A program made the translations under genes and the position numbers. Source: Whitmania pigra (lineage: Eukaryota > Annelida > Clitellata > Hirudinida > Haemopidae). Taken from it: a stretch of DNA of 64,000 nucleotides. The notes beneath the pieces are model-generated. The model was not told the DNA's origin and made no database searches. It worked only from the letters and a program-made list of their open reading frames with translations. The DNA lies in contig JAJTWR010000266.1 in the NCBI GenBank assembly GCA_021613335.1, positions 5,499,501 through 5,563,500 of the forward strand, given 5' to 3'. Below are positions 24,434 through 37,273 of this stretch, one piece after another. Position 1 is the stretch's first letter; every line of letters starts with the position of its first letter.

Positions 24434-27400
24434 ATGGCTGTAAGTGGGTCGTTTCTGATGTTAAAAATATAATATTCAATTTTATTGAAGTGATTTTCTG
24501 TACCTTGGTATGATATAACAAAACATTGTGGACGCAGGGTGTTTTTAGAAACGTTACGAGAAGTGTTCACGGATTATACGTTAGACAATTGCCGAGACAA
24601 ACTTGTATGCATTCATCCATTAACAGTTATCTGTTTCATCCGTGTGTGACTTCGGTAAGTTAGCAAGTTATCGAAATTACTGAAATGGTTTTGTTTTGGA
24701 ACATGATTCCAATCTTTTTTAAAGATCTCCCGAAACAAATCTACTTACATACCCACTCCGCCCGTTCCTCCGCAAATAGTGGATTCAGTTCCTGAAATAT
24801 CTCAAACATTAAATGCTTTAGGTGAACCAACATTGTCAAGTCTGGGACTTGCTAGTTGGTATCCTCCAGGTCTCATACAGTATGGATTAGAAAGCTTGCA
24901 CGTTGGCTTTGATATACCCTGGTGGGCAGCTATTGTTGTTGGTCAGTGTCTTTGAGTATTTAATATGCACTACTTCTCAAAATTGATGTGCTAAAAAGTG
25001 CATCCACTTCTAAAATGTGTTTGTACCTATATGAGGGTATTCTTGCCATTATAGCTAAATACTAGTCAATCTCAGTATTCTGTTTGTAACTCTTGATAAT
25101 ATTTAAATCATTAACAAAATTGGGCATGTCTGCTAATAAAAATAGATTGTGATTGAATTATAGTTGCAAGCAAGAGATAAATATTGTACAATTTAATTTG
25201 TTTGTGTGTTTACAGGAACTGTAATGTTAAGAGCAGCCACCTTTCCTATCACTGTCATGAGTCAGAGACGTTCTGCTCGTTTTCATAACAATGCCCCCCT
25301 AATGAACAAGTTGCAGGCTAAAGTTGAAAAAGCAAAAAGAGCAAATAACTCTCTAGAGGGTGAACTTTCATAACTTGCTTAAAATTGTTGCAGTTGATAT
25401 ATAATGCTGACATTTATGACCAGTTGCAAGAGCTGCTGTGAATTTGCAAAATTTTATGAAGGAAAATGATGTCAAGCCATTGGCAAATCTTTTGCTACCC
25501 ATGGCTCAGGTTACATTGAATTTTTATCCCCAGTTTAGATTTTTAGCTTACCACATCAACACTACATATTAATTTATTCATGCTAATCTGAGTCTAAATT
25601 GATGCAAAATACCATGTACTCGAAATTGCCAATGTGTGACAACTAGGTCTTTCAAGAAGTACGAAAAGTTGTTGAAGCAACAGTTTTTAATATGAGCAAA
25701 ATAGAAACTCAGTAAACTATGTTTTCTGTGGGGGTGATGAAGAGCAATTAAAACATAAAATGATGTTGCACTTAGAGTGTTAGACACCCTTGCAAAAGTA
25801 AACTTGACTTTCACAGTTGACCTGTTGCAGACAGAAGATAAACTATCTTCCTAGAGGAATAATATTGTATATTATCTTCCTTGATGCATTATTCATGTTT
25901 CCATTTTAATCCATCATTTCCATTTTATGATGTTTGGGGAAGATAGAATTGAATATGCTGATGGACCTACAATAGGAATGTTTCTTTATAAGCCTCTCCC
26001 CATTGAGATTGCATGGTCAAGCTGCAAGAACAAGGATGACAAGTATGTTGTAGGATGGATTCCACAGGCTAGTTCTTGATCTATCACATCAGAAATCTTG
26101 GTAGAGATTGGTGTGAAGAGGCAGAATTGAAGTTATCAGGCTTGGAGCCAAATCAGATTGTCTGGATTTAAAGAAAGTCAGTCTCACGAGCAGTAAAGAA
26201 GTCAATGAAATGTTTCTTAGTCACAAGATTTTTAACATCCATTTTACATTTATTTATCGAATATTTTACGTGCTCGATGTAATCCCGAAGGGATGTAAAG
26301 GCACGGAAATTTTTGAAATAGGCTAAGGTTCAGCAAGCCGTTGGCCGAGAGAAATGTAAATACAACGAAAGTCTGGATAACGTGATCCAATGTAAATAAA
26401 AGTGGTATATTTCGAAAGCTCGGAATGAGACGAGTAGAAATATATCTAATTTGTTATAAGTAAAAGTCTGCTACACTCACAAAACCGGCCTAAGGGCGCA
26501 CACAAAACAATCCACCAACACGCACGAGGCGCAATTACAGAATCCAGTTGATCACCGATCTCATACTGCAAGATTTGAAGTCATGTTATTATAAAATGCA
26601 TTATGTCTGAAATTAATAATTTCTTTTCTTTTAACTTGTGACATATTTATACATTTACTCAGATTCCTCAGTAATAATGAGCCATTTACTTGTTTTTGAT
26701 GGTTTATTTTGCAGCTGCCAATATTTTTATCTGTCTTTGCTGGCTTAAGGCAAATGTCAAATCTTCCTGTGGAAAGCATGGCTAATGGAGGATTAATGTG
26801 GTTTGTGGATCTCACAACTTCTGATCCATTCTTTATTTTGCCTATTGTAACATCAATGACATTTTTGGCCACTATTGAGGTATGAATATTTTGAATGCAT
26901 CATGACTTTTCTATATTTTAGAGATTTTCATTATGCAGGTGGGTATCGATGCAGTAAGGCCAACTTCCACATCCACAAAATCTAAATGGTTCATGAGAGC
27001 CTTGCCAATCATCATGTTTCCTTTTACTGTCAACTTCCCATCAGTTAGAGCTCCTAAGATATATGCCTAAACACCTTGTTAACTTAATATTTGAATTGCA
27101 GAGTCTACTGCTCTACTGGCTCACATCAAATGGTGTTTCTTTGATTCAAGCATTGTTGTTAAGGGCTGTTTCGGTCAGGAAATTGTTAAAGATTCCTTTG
27201 TTGAAATATCATGTTCCTGATTCTCCTCCAGAAAAGACCACTCTTATCCAAAGTATCAAAAACAGTATGTCTCAATGTCTCAGTTACTTAGATACTTGAG
27301 GTGTTGAGTTACATAAGTTTATTTTTTCAGGTTGGAAAAAGTCTAAGACAACTGTGATTGTTGAAGAGCGAATGCGGGCTGAATCAGTCAGATTCAGAGA

Positions 27401-27455
27401 GGCAGGCATGGGTGCTATTCCAAAAACTTATACGTATGATCCTACCAAAAAATAA
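24434..27455 (+). CDS. OXA1L: Mitochondrial inner-membrane insertase OXA1L
   Basis: Nine exons: 24434-24439 (Met-Ala), 24538-24654, 24725-24941, 25216-25359, 25424-25509, 26715-26879, 26939-27043, 27102-27264, 27331-27455, giving 375 aa. The N-terminus is basic and poor in acidic residues, as in a mitochondrial targeting sequence (VFRNVTRSVHGLYVRQLPRQ). The YidC/Oxa1/Alb3 core follows: DIPWWAAIVVG, FPITVMSQRRSAR, LPIFLSVFAGLRQM, GGLMWFVDLTTSDPFFILP and FPFTVNFPS..LYWLTSN. OXA1L inserts mitochondrially made proteins, such as OXPHOS subunits, into the inner membrane. Its C-terminal tail is short compared with the human protein. The two-codon first exon is inferred from ATGGCT|GTAAGT joining GGTGTTTTTAGA in phase. 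Confidence 0.92.
25510..26714. other. OXA1L intron 5 with possible inserted sequence
   Basis: The largest OXA1L intron, 1.2 kb against 60-300 bp for the others. A plus-strand patch at about 25945-26080 reads open (DRIEYADGPTIGMFLYKP, VVGWIPQAS) before stops, suggesting an old coding fragment of unknown source. The block at 26280-26540 is less AT-rich and probably repeat-derived. Nothing here fits an OXA1L exon. Confidence 0.3.
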
Positions 27456-27466
27456 TCCCCTGGATG

Positions 27467-27472
27467 AATAAA
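27467..27472 (+). terminator. OXA1L poly(A) signal
   Basis: AATAAA twelve bases after the OXA1L stop codon. A further AAAATAAA lies about 30 bases on. Confidence 0.5.
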
Positions 27473-28572
27473 TATAAATTTATCAAAATATAAAATTTTA
27501 GAAAAATAAATTTTTCTCAGATTTAATGCTTTTGAGGTTATTTTTAACATGCTTTTGTCAAAAAGGCTATCAGAAAAATAGCAAAAACTGAGTAACTAAA
27601 TTAAGGAGATCATGTGTATATACGTATTGACAAAAGTTTACAATCAAACTACCACAGCATTCGTAGGGATGGATCTACATTTCGATTGGTGCGCAGGCAT
27701 TATTTTAGTACTCTCTCAATCAACAAAGTCGAATATCCATATATTTCGGGTATCGTTTGGAAAATTCAAAGCAGGGAATACATTAGCTGCATTCATTCGC
27801 ATTTGGTAAATAAATATGCAAGCGTAGTCGCTCCCCATCGTCCTTGATAATGTAATGCTGCCATGGAGATATTTTAATGACAATGCTCTATTGGGGCTTT
27901 TGCTCGTTTCTGATTTCAAGATGCGAATTCGAGCAAATGGATGTCACCATGGACAATGATGATCATTGGCTGTTGCCGCCCTGACTAAACACAAAAAAGT
28001 CGTATGAGGTTTCGGCATCCCGTGGACATCAATTAGGATTAACTGATTTCGATTACCAGAAAGTATAAATGTTGCAAACACATCAAAATTTATCTATAAC
28101 TCCTCAAATATCGAGTTTACTGACAGTCAAATTAGGATTTAGTTCCGATGCACGCGTACGTCAAATGCCATTTTGATTGGGCAAACGCCCGTCCGTGCTG
28201 AAACATGATACACGCACTCGCATGAAAATATTTTCGACAGATGGGCACTTTTGCACTAAATTAGATCGGACAGCAATAGAGTTTGCATGGCATTTCGGGT
28301 TTATAAAAATCTCAACTTAGTCCCACCTGCAGGCACCCCCAACATGTGCATCGACTCTTGACGCTGACTCAATGAATTTCAATGGCCCTTACAACACAGA
28401 CCCTTGTACAAATTCAGTGCTTGGGATCAAATCCAAAATTTTGGTTTTAACTTTTAATGTCTCAAAGCAGCGTGAAATATATAGCACACCACCCAGCACA
28501 ACACTGACCAAAACAAATAGCAAACAATTTTAGTCATAGAATCAATGTTTAAATATTTTGGGCTATAAACGT
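27473..28572. other. Intergenic between OXA1L and PTBP
   Basis: Lies downstream of both convergent genes. The ORFs at 27612-27919 have no recognisable content. The region is less AT-rich than its flanks at about 27900-28400. I see no gene or clear repeat in it. Confidence 0.45.
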
Positions 28573-31500
28573 TTACAGTGTATATCCAGTGAATGAAACT
28601 CTCAGATGGCTGGTCCTCGCAAGTTCATAATCATGCAATCCCTGTGATCAAAACTTGTTGCATCATCAATATCAGCAAAATATCGACAAATTGTGACTAA
28701 CCACCAATGCTTCTATAGCCGATTGCGTGGAATCCATCTTTATCCATGCTATTTTCCTATCATTTCTGTTAACAATGTCAACAGTCACAAGCAAGTCCAT
28801 AACTAGTAATTACACAGATTAATAATTACTAACGGAGAGAACTTAAAAGAAACAACTCTGCCAAACTCCTTGAACAAGTCGGTCAAATTCTGTTCTGTAG
28901 TTGAAGGTCTGAAAATCAAATTTTATGAACATAAAGAACAAGGATCAATGCAGCAGGTAGAATAAAACACAAACGGTATGTTAGACAGGTGCAGGGTGGA
29001 TGAAGGAGGAAAGATATGCCTATGGTTCTTCGAGTTGGACTTTCTGAAACGATGCAACTTTGATCCTGAATAATCCTTGGTCAACCAAGGCTCCTGCATA
29101 ATTCAAATTAACTTAAGTTTAACAATAAACAAAACAACATACAATAACTATCACTAACCTCAGAACCATCCTTTGGCATTTTTACTGAGGAATGTTTTGA
29201 TAGCACAACATTTATTGTTTTGTCATGCCAACGTACACGGTTCAAATTTTCAACAGCTAGAAGTGATGTAAAATTGTTTAACATCCGGAAATAAAACAGA
29301 TAATTTAACTGAAACAACCATCGTGTGCTTGATAGTCTTCCTCATACTCAATAAGAGCAGAATCTTTCTTGTTATAAAGAATTTTGACTCTCAAGACATT
29401 GCCATAGACACCTGTTCACCAAAATCAATTTTTAGAAGAGCCAATGTTAAACACAAAAACAAACAAGAGAAATAAAAGTGAAAGACTAAAAGATCTAAGG
29501 CTTGAGTTGCACTAAGCTCAATTGAGAGCAGACTAGAAAAACCTCAGAGATGAAATATCAAGAACATTTGGTTGGAGCCTCAAGACTCACACCTGCTTGA
29601 TGAAAATCTGACTTCAACTTAATCAATTGTGTTGCAGATGTGGTGCAACTTAAACATCCTTTAAATTAAAATGTCTGAGTGTCTTACAACACTCTCTGGA
29701 TATTTATGATATAAACAAATTCTAACTAGATGACCAAGAATAAAGGAAGAAAAGATAAGAAAATAATGACATACCAAACAGTACAAAGATGGCATCAGTG
29801 TTGATCTTCTAAAGTCAGAAATTCCCACAAATTTAAAGAAGAAACAAAACAGAGAAAAGAAGTTGTTGAAACATCACGGGCAAAAACACAGGAACAGTTC
29901 ATTTGTTGAATGAAAGTCCAATCCAGGAGGTGGAAAGAAATAAAAATTTAAATTAGAATTAAATCGATAATAAGTGATTAGCACTAGATAAATTAAATAC
30001 TCACAATTGCTTAAATTTAATATAACAAATTCTAACCTGCTCATTAAGATTGGAAACAAGTATCACTCTCCCACCACCACCACCAGTTGGAAGCCTCATC
30101 AAATCAAGAGCTTCAGATCTCTCCTGTCCTCTCCTATCTCCTCGTTCCATAGACATGTCTCTGCCCCTTCCTGCCCGCCTATCATCTTCCAAGCCATACC
30201 TACCTCCCAAACCAATTCCACCACCGACCAATGAATCGCCTAGTCCATAATCACCGAATCCAATGGCATTCGATTGTAATGAACCTAGACCAGCAAGACC
30301 AGCCAACCCAGTCAGTTTCTCAAGTATGTTAGTTGCTGGTCCTCCTCTAATGCCCTCAAGAGAAGAAAGTTCTCTTGCTAAAGTCAACTGAAGTTGAGCA
30401 GCTGCCATAGGGTTTATATTTCCAAGTCCTCCAAGGCCTAATTGACCATCAGCTCCTAAAAGTCCCAATCCTCCAGGCCCAAGCAGACTTGGGGCTTTCA
30501 TGCTTTCTTCAAGAATTGGATTTCCCAAAATACCACTTCCGCCTTGATTAAACAATAGCGTTTTTAAAATCATTTACTAACACCAAAACATTAAATGCAA
30601 ACCTGATTCTGGATCATAAGAAGTATCTTGATCATTTTCTGGACCTTGGGGAAGGTTTGGATTTGTAAAATCAAATGATTTGTCATTGTTATATCTAATA
30701 CTAAGAGAATCTTGTCTTGAATACTCTATTTTCAGAGTACAACAACCATCATAAACATTCTTCCCATTCAGGAACTAAATAAGAATAATTTAAATATTAA
30801 TAATCAAACATTACAATCAAAAAGATCATATCTTACCGCCTTAGCACTTTGAGCAGCGACCACATCAGGCATTTGAATCAATGCTTGCCAAATAGCTAAA
30901 GAGAAATGTTAGTGCTAGAACAAAATTAACATTAAATTTTTGTAAAGTACTTACAATTTTTTGTAAAAGTAACTATCTTCTGAACATCTCCAAACTTTGA
31001 AAAGATCTAAAGTAGTAACCAAAGTTTACAAAGAATGTTTATTTATGAATTTTACTTTTAAAATGTATTAAATGAACAAACCTGCTTCAGAGCGTGAAGA
31101 GTAACAGGATGTATCTTGTTTTCAATAAATACTCTCAATACAGGTGTAACCTTGCCAGGTGTTTCCAAGGAGTTATTTGCTGCCTGGACAGCCTTTATAA
31201 CATTAGCATGCTATTTATAAAAAAAAGTTTTAAATATTAAATTTCCAACATTATAAAAAGTTTGGTATTCAACCTGTGTTGATAAATCTTTATCCAACTC
31301 ATCATAATTAGAGAACTGTATATATATTGTTTTACGCCCAAACCTAGGAGGGCGGTCTTTGTAATAAGAAACCATGGCCTTTGCTGCCTGAAGATCTTCC
31401 AGCTCAAGAAGTGCCTACCAATCAAAATTTTCATGTTAACCTTTTCACAATAAAATTCACAAATAACAAAATTACCTGATGCTTTTTCTTAGCAAACACC

Positions 31501-31832
31501 ATGTTCCTTATTTTGCCAAAGGGCATTACATACTGAACAATATCAGAAGCTTCCATTTCATCTGCAAGACCCCTAAGGTGTAACACTTTTCTAGGGATTT
31601 TTTCATCCGAATCAAATTGACCATCAGCTTCTGCAACTCTAAGTCGCTACAGGAAAATAGACTTCAGCAACATATCGCATCAATTGCAATGAAAACAATC
31701 TAAATGTACCTTATTTTCCACATTCCTTGCAGAATCAGAGTAAGTAGCTGCCCTCTGCATATTATATTTGATATATAAAATGATGAATCATTTTTCAAGC
31801 AATGAATATATGAATTATCAACGTACCTTCAT
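28573..31832 (-). CDS. PTBP1: Polypyrimidine tract-binding protein
   Basis: Sixteen coding exons: 31827-31832, 31710-31754, 31476-31646, 31274-31414, 31082-31210, 30955-31006, 30837-30895, 30603-30774, 30037-30542, 29775-29808, 29319-29411, 29159-29256, 28975-29093, 28843-28908, 28702-28765, 28573-28641, giving 607 aa. There are four RRMs: RRM1 ([33 protein letters not shown]), RRM2 ([33 protein letters not shown]), RRM3 ([29 protein letters not shown]) and RRM4 ([28 protein letters not shown] end). The protein binds CU-rich RNA and represses exon inclusion. The RRM2-RRM3 linker is long and rich in Gly, Leu and Arg. Symbol by family; PTBP1/2/3 are not resolved. ATG at 31830 gives a two-residue first coding exon. 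Confidence 0.95.
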
Positions 31833-32066
31833 TCTTAGTATACTATATTCAGATCGACCCTCTAAAATAATTAAAACAACAAGAATTTATTAAGTTGCCT
31901 ATTAAAATATCAATGGAATTCATACAAAGCCATAGCATTCGTAAAGTTCAAAAGCGACTAAGAAAATATATAGAATCATTGCCGCGAAACCACATTTCAG
32001 ATTATCAATAGCAAAAGTAATCTTATGCGTGCAGAGTCTACTACTAATAAATAAAAATACACCCAC

Positions 32067-32110
32067 CTTTTCGATTCCTCGGCTACTTTTCTCGCTTAGC
32101 GTATATCTTG
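32067..32110 (-). other. Probable 5' untranslated exon of PTBP
   Basis: On the minus strand GAATCGAAAAG|GTGGGTG is a good donor about 235 bp upstream of the first coding exon, and the acceptor TTTTAG|AGGGTC lies near 31860. No open frame runs through (TAG before the donor), consistent with 5' untranslated sequence. The 5' end is not determined. Confidence 0.4.
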
Positions 32111-32564
32111 CAATATGGCTGTTCTTTCCAAAGATTCCTTATAAACTTTAATTAAAAAGCTGAACACATATAATTGCCATTTTGATATTTGTTAAATTTA
32201 ATTTTAAATTAGTTAATTACGTTTCTATTACAAAGATGTATAAGATGACTTTTTTCAAAAAAGTCTTTCTGAAATGCTTGATTTCCAAAATAATTAATTA
32301 GGGCATAACATTTAATTTGTTTTTAGTGATTAAAAAGTTTGAAATATGTTTAATAAAAATAAAATTATATCATTAACAATATTGTTCAATATTTATATAC
32401 AAATTTGATAGTTAAGGCAGTTTTACTGCGACATGGATACATTTAATTACATTTAAGGATACTTTAATCCACATGATTTTATCAGATGTCATAGATCGAT
32501 GGTTAAAATTGTTTTTCCTGGGGTTGTTGACATTATTTGGGGTTTGTTGGGGGAACCTTCGAAT
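32111..32564. promoter_or_regulatory. Candidate shared promoter region PTBP/RABGGTA
   Basis: The two genes are head-to-head with about 0.45 kb between the probable PTBP untranslated exon and the RABGGTA ATG. No ORF is present. No TATA box or other core element could be assigned with confidence, so the promoter call rests on gene arrangement. Confidence 0.4.
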
Positions 32565-35500
32565 ATGGTGAATTAGTGACATTTTATCCAATTGCTTACC
32601 TTAGTTTTTATAGTTTTTATTAAGTTTTGGCGTAATTTAACTAGGCACATAATGTTTAATATAATATTTTGAATCAGCACGGAAGACTGAAAGTAAAGTC
32701 ATCGGAAGAGCAGCTTAAGGAAAAGGCTATTGAGAAGGCTAAGAAGTTGAAAAAATTCCAGTTAGTTTGTGTCGATATCTTACAGTCGGTGAGTTATTGC
32801 GTTGCTATATATTTGTTTTACTTACTTGCACCGACATTCATATTAACTGAACTTGTAGAGAAATAATGAGAAGAATCCACTTCTTATGAAAACAGCTGAA
32901 GTTCTAATTGCAAATCCAGACGTATATACATTTTGGAATATTAGAAAAGAAGTTTTGCTCGACATTAAGATCAACGAGTATGGTGAACTCAATTTTTTTA
33001 ATTATTATAACTCAATTTGGATGATTCTTCACTTTCAGTTCAGATAAAGCAGAAGAATTACTTAAAAAAGAATTGATTTTTTTGAATGAATGCCTGAAGT
33101 CAAATCCAAAGTCATATGGCTCATGGCAACACAGGTGCTTTGTGATGAACACAATGACTTTACCTGATTGGAAAGTTGAATTAGACTTATGCTCTAAATT
33201 TTTGGAGATTGATGACAGAAACTGTAAGTAGCTTTTTCTCAAATTATCATTTTGGTAAGCTTTAGTGAAAGTCATGTCCTTAATTATACCAAATAATTAT
33301 TAATTTAAAATTTAATTTCTTTAAGAACCAAAAGGCCAATTGCTACTCACCAATGCATTTATTGTTTGATATTTTCAGCTTTGCTTTAATATCTCACTGA
33401 CAAAATAATCATTTTTAAATGGATTTATTAATTATTTTTTAGTTTACTTTTAATTGATATAGCTAATGTTTCCTAACATTCAAATAAATGAGCCATTTGC
33501 TCAATTGGAAATTCTCAACAGTACAAACAAGTTTTGTCGTCAGATAAATTTGTAAATTTTCTAAGACCTTGAATTATTTCAAGACTACTTATTTATTGAT
33601 GGATTTTAAGTCCCACATGTTTTTAGGCTTGGTTAAATGTGATGTTTTCTTGTAATTAAATAAACATTATTTAATATTAATAAATAATTAATGTTAATAA
33701 TAATTGTTAGTTTTTAAGGTGCCATGTGTGTGGCATCAGAGATGCCTTGTGTTCTTGTTGTCCTTAGTCAACAAAGTATGTTAAGATTAATTTAAAAAGT
33801 TTCTGAAATAAAATTTATTGCAGTCCATTGTTGGGACTACCGAAGATACATTGTGAAGAAATCTGGAGAGCCTTTGGAATCAGAGTTAGATTTCACAACC
33901 TGTAAAATTGCAGCTGATTTTTCAAACTTTTCTTCGTGGCATTATCGGAGTAAGGTTTTGTCAGAGCTTCATTCAATCTCTGAAGATCAAATTGGGGAAT
34001 CTGTGTTATCCTATGGTAGTTTCTGGACAATTGCCCATGTTTTAGCTAAAAGTAATTTTTAACTATTTTTATTCTGATTTACTCAAGAATTATCTCTGGT
34101 GGAAAATGCTATGTTCACTGATCCAAATGATCAGAGCGGATGGTTTTACCACAGATGGCTTCTAAATGAAAGTAAAGCCTTCTCACAACATTTAACTTAA
34201 AATGTCAATATTTAATGATGGATGAGATTCATCCATCCAAATTATTGAGTTCTAAAATTGAGTATTCTAATTTTGAATGTTTATTGAAAATTTAATTGTA
34301 ACACATGGACTGAGAAGTCTGATTTATTTTTATAAAAGAAATTATAGAAGAAAAATGGGTTATTTGGCTAAGTATACTTTCTCTTTATTAAAACAAAATT
34401 ATAATATAATTATAAAATAAAAATATTAGATTTTAATAACAGATTAACAATACACAGAGAGAAAGCTTGTTTCCATCAAAGGAGTTTATATAAACCATAA
34501 AGATGTAATGATGCTGATGTTATCCTCATCTCTGCAAGCAAGTGATTTTATTTACGTATTAAATATTCGGTTTAATAATTCTACAAACGCTAAATTTGAT
34601 AATTTATCTAAATTCGGTTTTGATTTCATGATTTAGGCAAGTGACATCTCTTCTGAAATAGCAATCAATGGGGAGAAGATGAAAGTTGAATGGGAAACTG
34701 CTAATGGGAAGAAATGCTGTAGATTGATGGTGAGTTCAAAGTGATGGAGCTGCACTGACATGTTTGAACCATAATAACTTTCATGCAGATTGCAGCACTG
34801 AATGCTGAAGGAACCGACTTGAGAATAAACAACACGATTGAGTTGAACATTGACGCATTAGGCTATACGGGATGCAGGCCTGTTTCCTTAAAAAAATTGG
34901 AAGGGGGTTTTTATTACTCTGCTGCTGAGGTGAAGTGAGAACTTTAAGTTGCTTAAATTGATTAGAGTCCAACTTTTCCATATTAATAATAATGTTCTTT
35001 ATGCTTTTAAGTGAATGTGTCCATCCTCTGACTCAAACAATTTTAAAGAAACAATATGATTCGCTAAAGGAATTACATAGTCTGGAACCTGATAATAAGT
35101 GTATGCTTTAACGCTGATAAATCATATGTTTTTATTTGAAAGAGGCTTCATTCTTCATTCAGGGACTCTACAGGCCTTGATGTCACTGATGAAGCTATTA
35201 GACATAAGTGACTATTACCAAGAGGCTTTAAATTGTCTAAATAAACTCATGGCTTTAGATCCATTTAGAATCAATTATTACAGAGATCTTGGTTTGATTT
35301 CATATTTTGAAATTATTTGGGTTATAAATAACCTGATTTTTATTAATTTGTTAAGTAAGCAAGTTGGAGTTAGATAAGAAACTAAGAGAATTTGATGGAT
35401 CTACAACATGTATAAATCTCTCTGGAATGTCATTATTGTCTGTCCCTTGTCTCGACAAACTTTGCTTAACGAAGTCTTTGAATTTGTCGGACAATAATCT

Positions 35501-35835
35501 GACCTCCTTAGATGACACTCACTTCTTGCAATGTATCGAGGTACTCATTCTTCATCATAACAACATTTCAGACTGCATTGGCATTGCATATCTTAAAGAA
35601 CTCGTGATCATTGATCTCTCGTACAATGGTTTGTAAATGTTTAAATCATGTCATGTTCAAATTTTGTATAACCAGCAACAATATTGCAGATATTAGGAAT
35701 GTTGAAGATCTGTTGCCTCTTGGAAAATGCCCCAAGTTGGAGACTATTCTCATCGAAGGAAACCCTATAAAATGCATTCCAAATCATGAAATATGCATTA
35801 GGAAATCACTCCCCAATGTTAAAAGGATCCAATAA
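32565..35835 (+). CDS. RABGGTA: Rab geranylgeranyltransferase alpha subunit
   Basis: Thirteen exons: 32565-32567 (Met), 32678-32788, 32859-32982, 33044-33223, 33824-34015, 34088-34171, 34458-34504, 34637-34729, 34789-34934, 35012-35100, 35163-35291, 35356-35632, 35676-35835, giving 544 aa (human 567). The N-terminus is [12 protein letters not shown]. The prenyltransferase alpha repeats are [52 protein letters not shown] and [15 protein letters not shown]. An insert domain and C-terminal leucine-rich repeats ([21 protein letters not shown]) follow. With RABGGTB and REP it attaches geranylgeranyl groups to Rab C-termini. The start is inferred: ATG|GTGAAT joins CAC GGA in phase. The 47-nt exon 7 is the least secure. 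Confidence 0.93.
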
Positions 35836-35868
35836 CTGCTTAAAACATAATCCATTATATTTTTATTT

Positions 35869-35874
35869 AATAAA
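35869..35874 (+). terminator. RABGGTA poly(A) signal
   Basis: AATAAA 33 bases past the stop codon of RABGGTA. Confidence 0.5.
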
Positions 35875-36260
35875 ATGCTACTGGGATAAGGATCCATATA
35901 TTTATTTAATCCTGATGTGAAGTGGTTTAAATTTAAGTTTGTGATATAAATATGGGTCAGAGCGCTATGCTCCATTCTGTTGAGCAATTATCCGTTGAGC
36001 TAATGAAATCATTAGCAAAAATCTGAATTGAGATAGGATCGTCAATGATTCTTATGGAGTAAATCTGGCAATAGATGTTGAAATAAGTTACATGGCCACT
36101 GAGATCCAAAAAGCAGATTTATGAAATACTTGTAATGGATCACCACCTGTATTTTTATCTCTTCAAAGATTTTTGTTTTGATGATGGCCATGCTTCATGT
36201 TTGAGATTGAACTTAGGGCCCCCCCCTAGCATCTGCCATTTACAAATTCATCTCATCCAT

Positions 36261-36345
36261 GCCTGGGTGTGTGAGTGGCCAAGTGGTTGAAGCTTTCACT
36301 TTGGTGTGACTCCATCAGGAGTTTAAATCATAGCCGCTTGCAAGA
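36261..36345 (+). repeat. tRNA-Ser/Leu-like repeat
   Basis: GAGTGGCCAAGTGGTTGAAGC is a good A-box region of the class II tRNA type, and GGAGTTTAAATCATAG is a degraded B box about 40 bases on. The acceptor ends do not pair well. It is probably a tRNA-derived SINE or a tRNA pseudogene. Confidence 0.45.
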
Positions 36346-36876
36346 GTTTCTGTAACTAATTATGCAATTGTGTGCCCGCATACTACTAACTTAATATTAG
36401 GAAAAATTGATCTTTAATTATATACTGACTGCATGGCCCATAATCCATTACACAATGGACAGGATCTGATTAGCAACTGTAACTGAAGTTTGTGTCAGCT
36501 GATATGCCTCCTGCCCATAGCATTAAACATATTAAGTATTATATTTGAGCATTTCCCTGGTCAACATTTCATGGGGAATTGCTTTAATTTTATGGGTGAT
36601 ACACTAGGTTCTGTATTAAGGCAATCTGATACAGTTAAAGATTGTTATTTCACATAATTTATATTTTGGAACTGTGCTGTACTATGACAACAACTTTTTT
36701 TGTGTGAAATCTATCAACATTGTTCCATTGTTACCTTGAGCTGTTGATGTCATGATGGATTTTATTAAAACAAGTGATGGCTGAAGAAGTAGCATAAAAG
36801 CAACTTGCTGTTTATGACTTTTGTCATTGGTAATGACTCTTTGTTATAGAGATTTCCAGGGTTATTAGATAGGGAT

Positions 36877-37108
36877 AGAGTTAGTGCATCCAAAAGTCAT
36901 CTCTAATTGGCCAACAATACCAAAAAATTAATTCACGATCCACAGTTGTGCATTTTACTACTTTAAATTAAATTGTCTTTAAATCAGAGGAAAGAGTTAG
37001 TGCATCCAAAAGTCATCTCTAATTGGCCAACAATACCAAAAAATTAATTCACGATCCACAGTTGTGCATATTACTACTTTAAATTAAATTGTCTTTAAAT
37101 CAGAGGAA
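36877..37108. repeat. Two-copy tandem duplication, 116-bp unit
   Basis: Units 36877-36992 and 36993-37108 both start AGAGTTAGTGCATCC and end AAATCAGAGGAA. I see one difference by eye (GTGCATTTTAC against GTGCATATTAC), which implies a recent duplication. Confidence 0.9.
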
Positions 37109-37273
37109 ATATTTGTTGCACAAACTGGCTCTGAGTTCAAATTTCAAACTCCAACAATTTCAAATATATTTAATCTCTGTAATAAAACTTTATAGTAAAA
37201 AAGTACTTATTTGTGAGATTTGAGATAAGCCTATTGGTTGTTCGATGAAGTAAATGAAAAAAGCAATTGCCAT

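Larger units (their letters stand above)
35875..37273. other. Intergenic with a tRNA-like repeat and a tandem duplication
   Basis: No ORF with recognisable content. It contains the tRNA-like repeat at 36261 and the 116-bp duplication at 36877-37108. A C-run block near 36217 (GGGCCCCCCCCTAGC) resembles the GC-rich ends of hAT elements elsewhere in the window, but no partner end was found. Confidence 0.5.

Noticed and set aside
27612..27919. Overlapping ORFs downstream of OXA1L as a gene
   Set aside because: No recognisable content, no start context, and ORFs on both strands of similar length.
32669..32866. RABGGTA start at 32669
   Set aside because: The codon there is TTG. An upstream ATG at 32565 followed by a GT donor joins the CAC GGA AGA exon in phase and gives the family N-terminus.
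35098..35102. Donor AATAA|GTGTAT for RABGGTA exon 10
   Set aside because: It breaks the frame of exon 11. The donor two bases later (AAGT|GTATGC) keeps the frame and gives a Trp at the family position.
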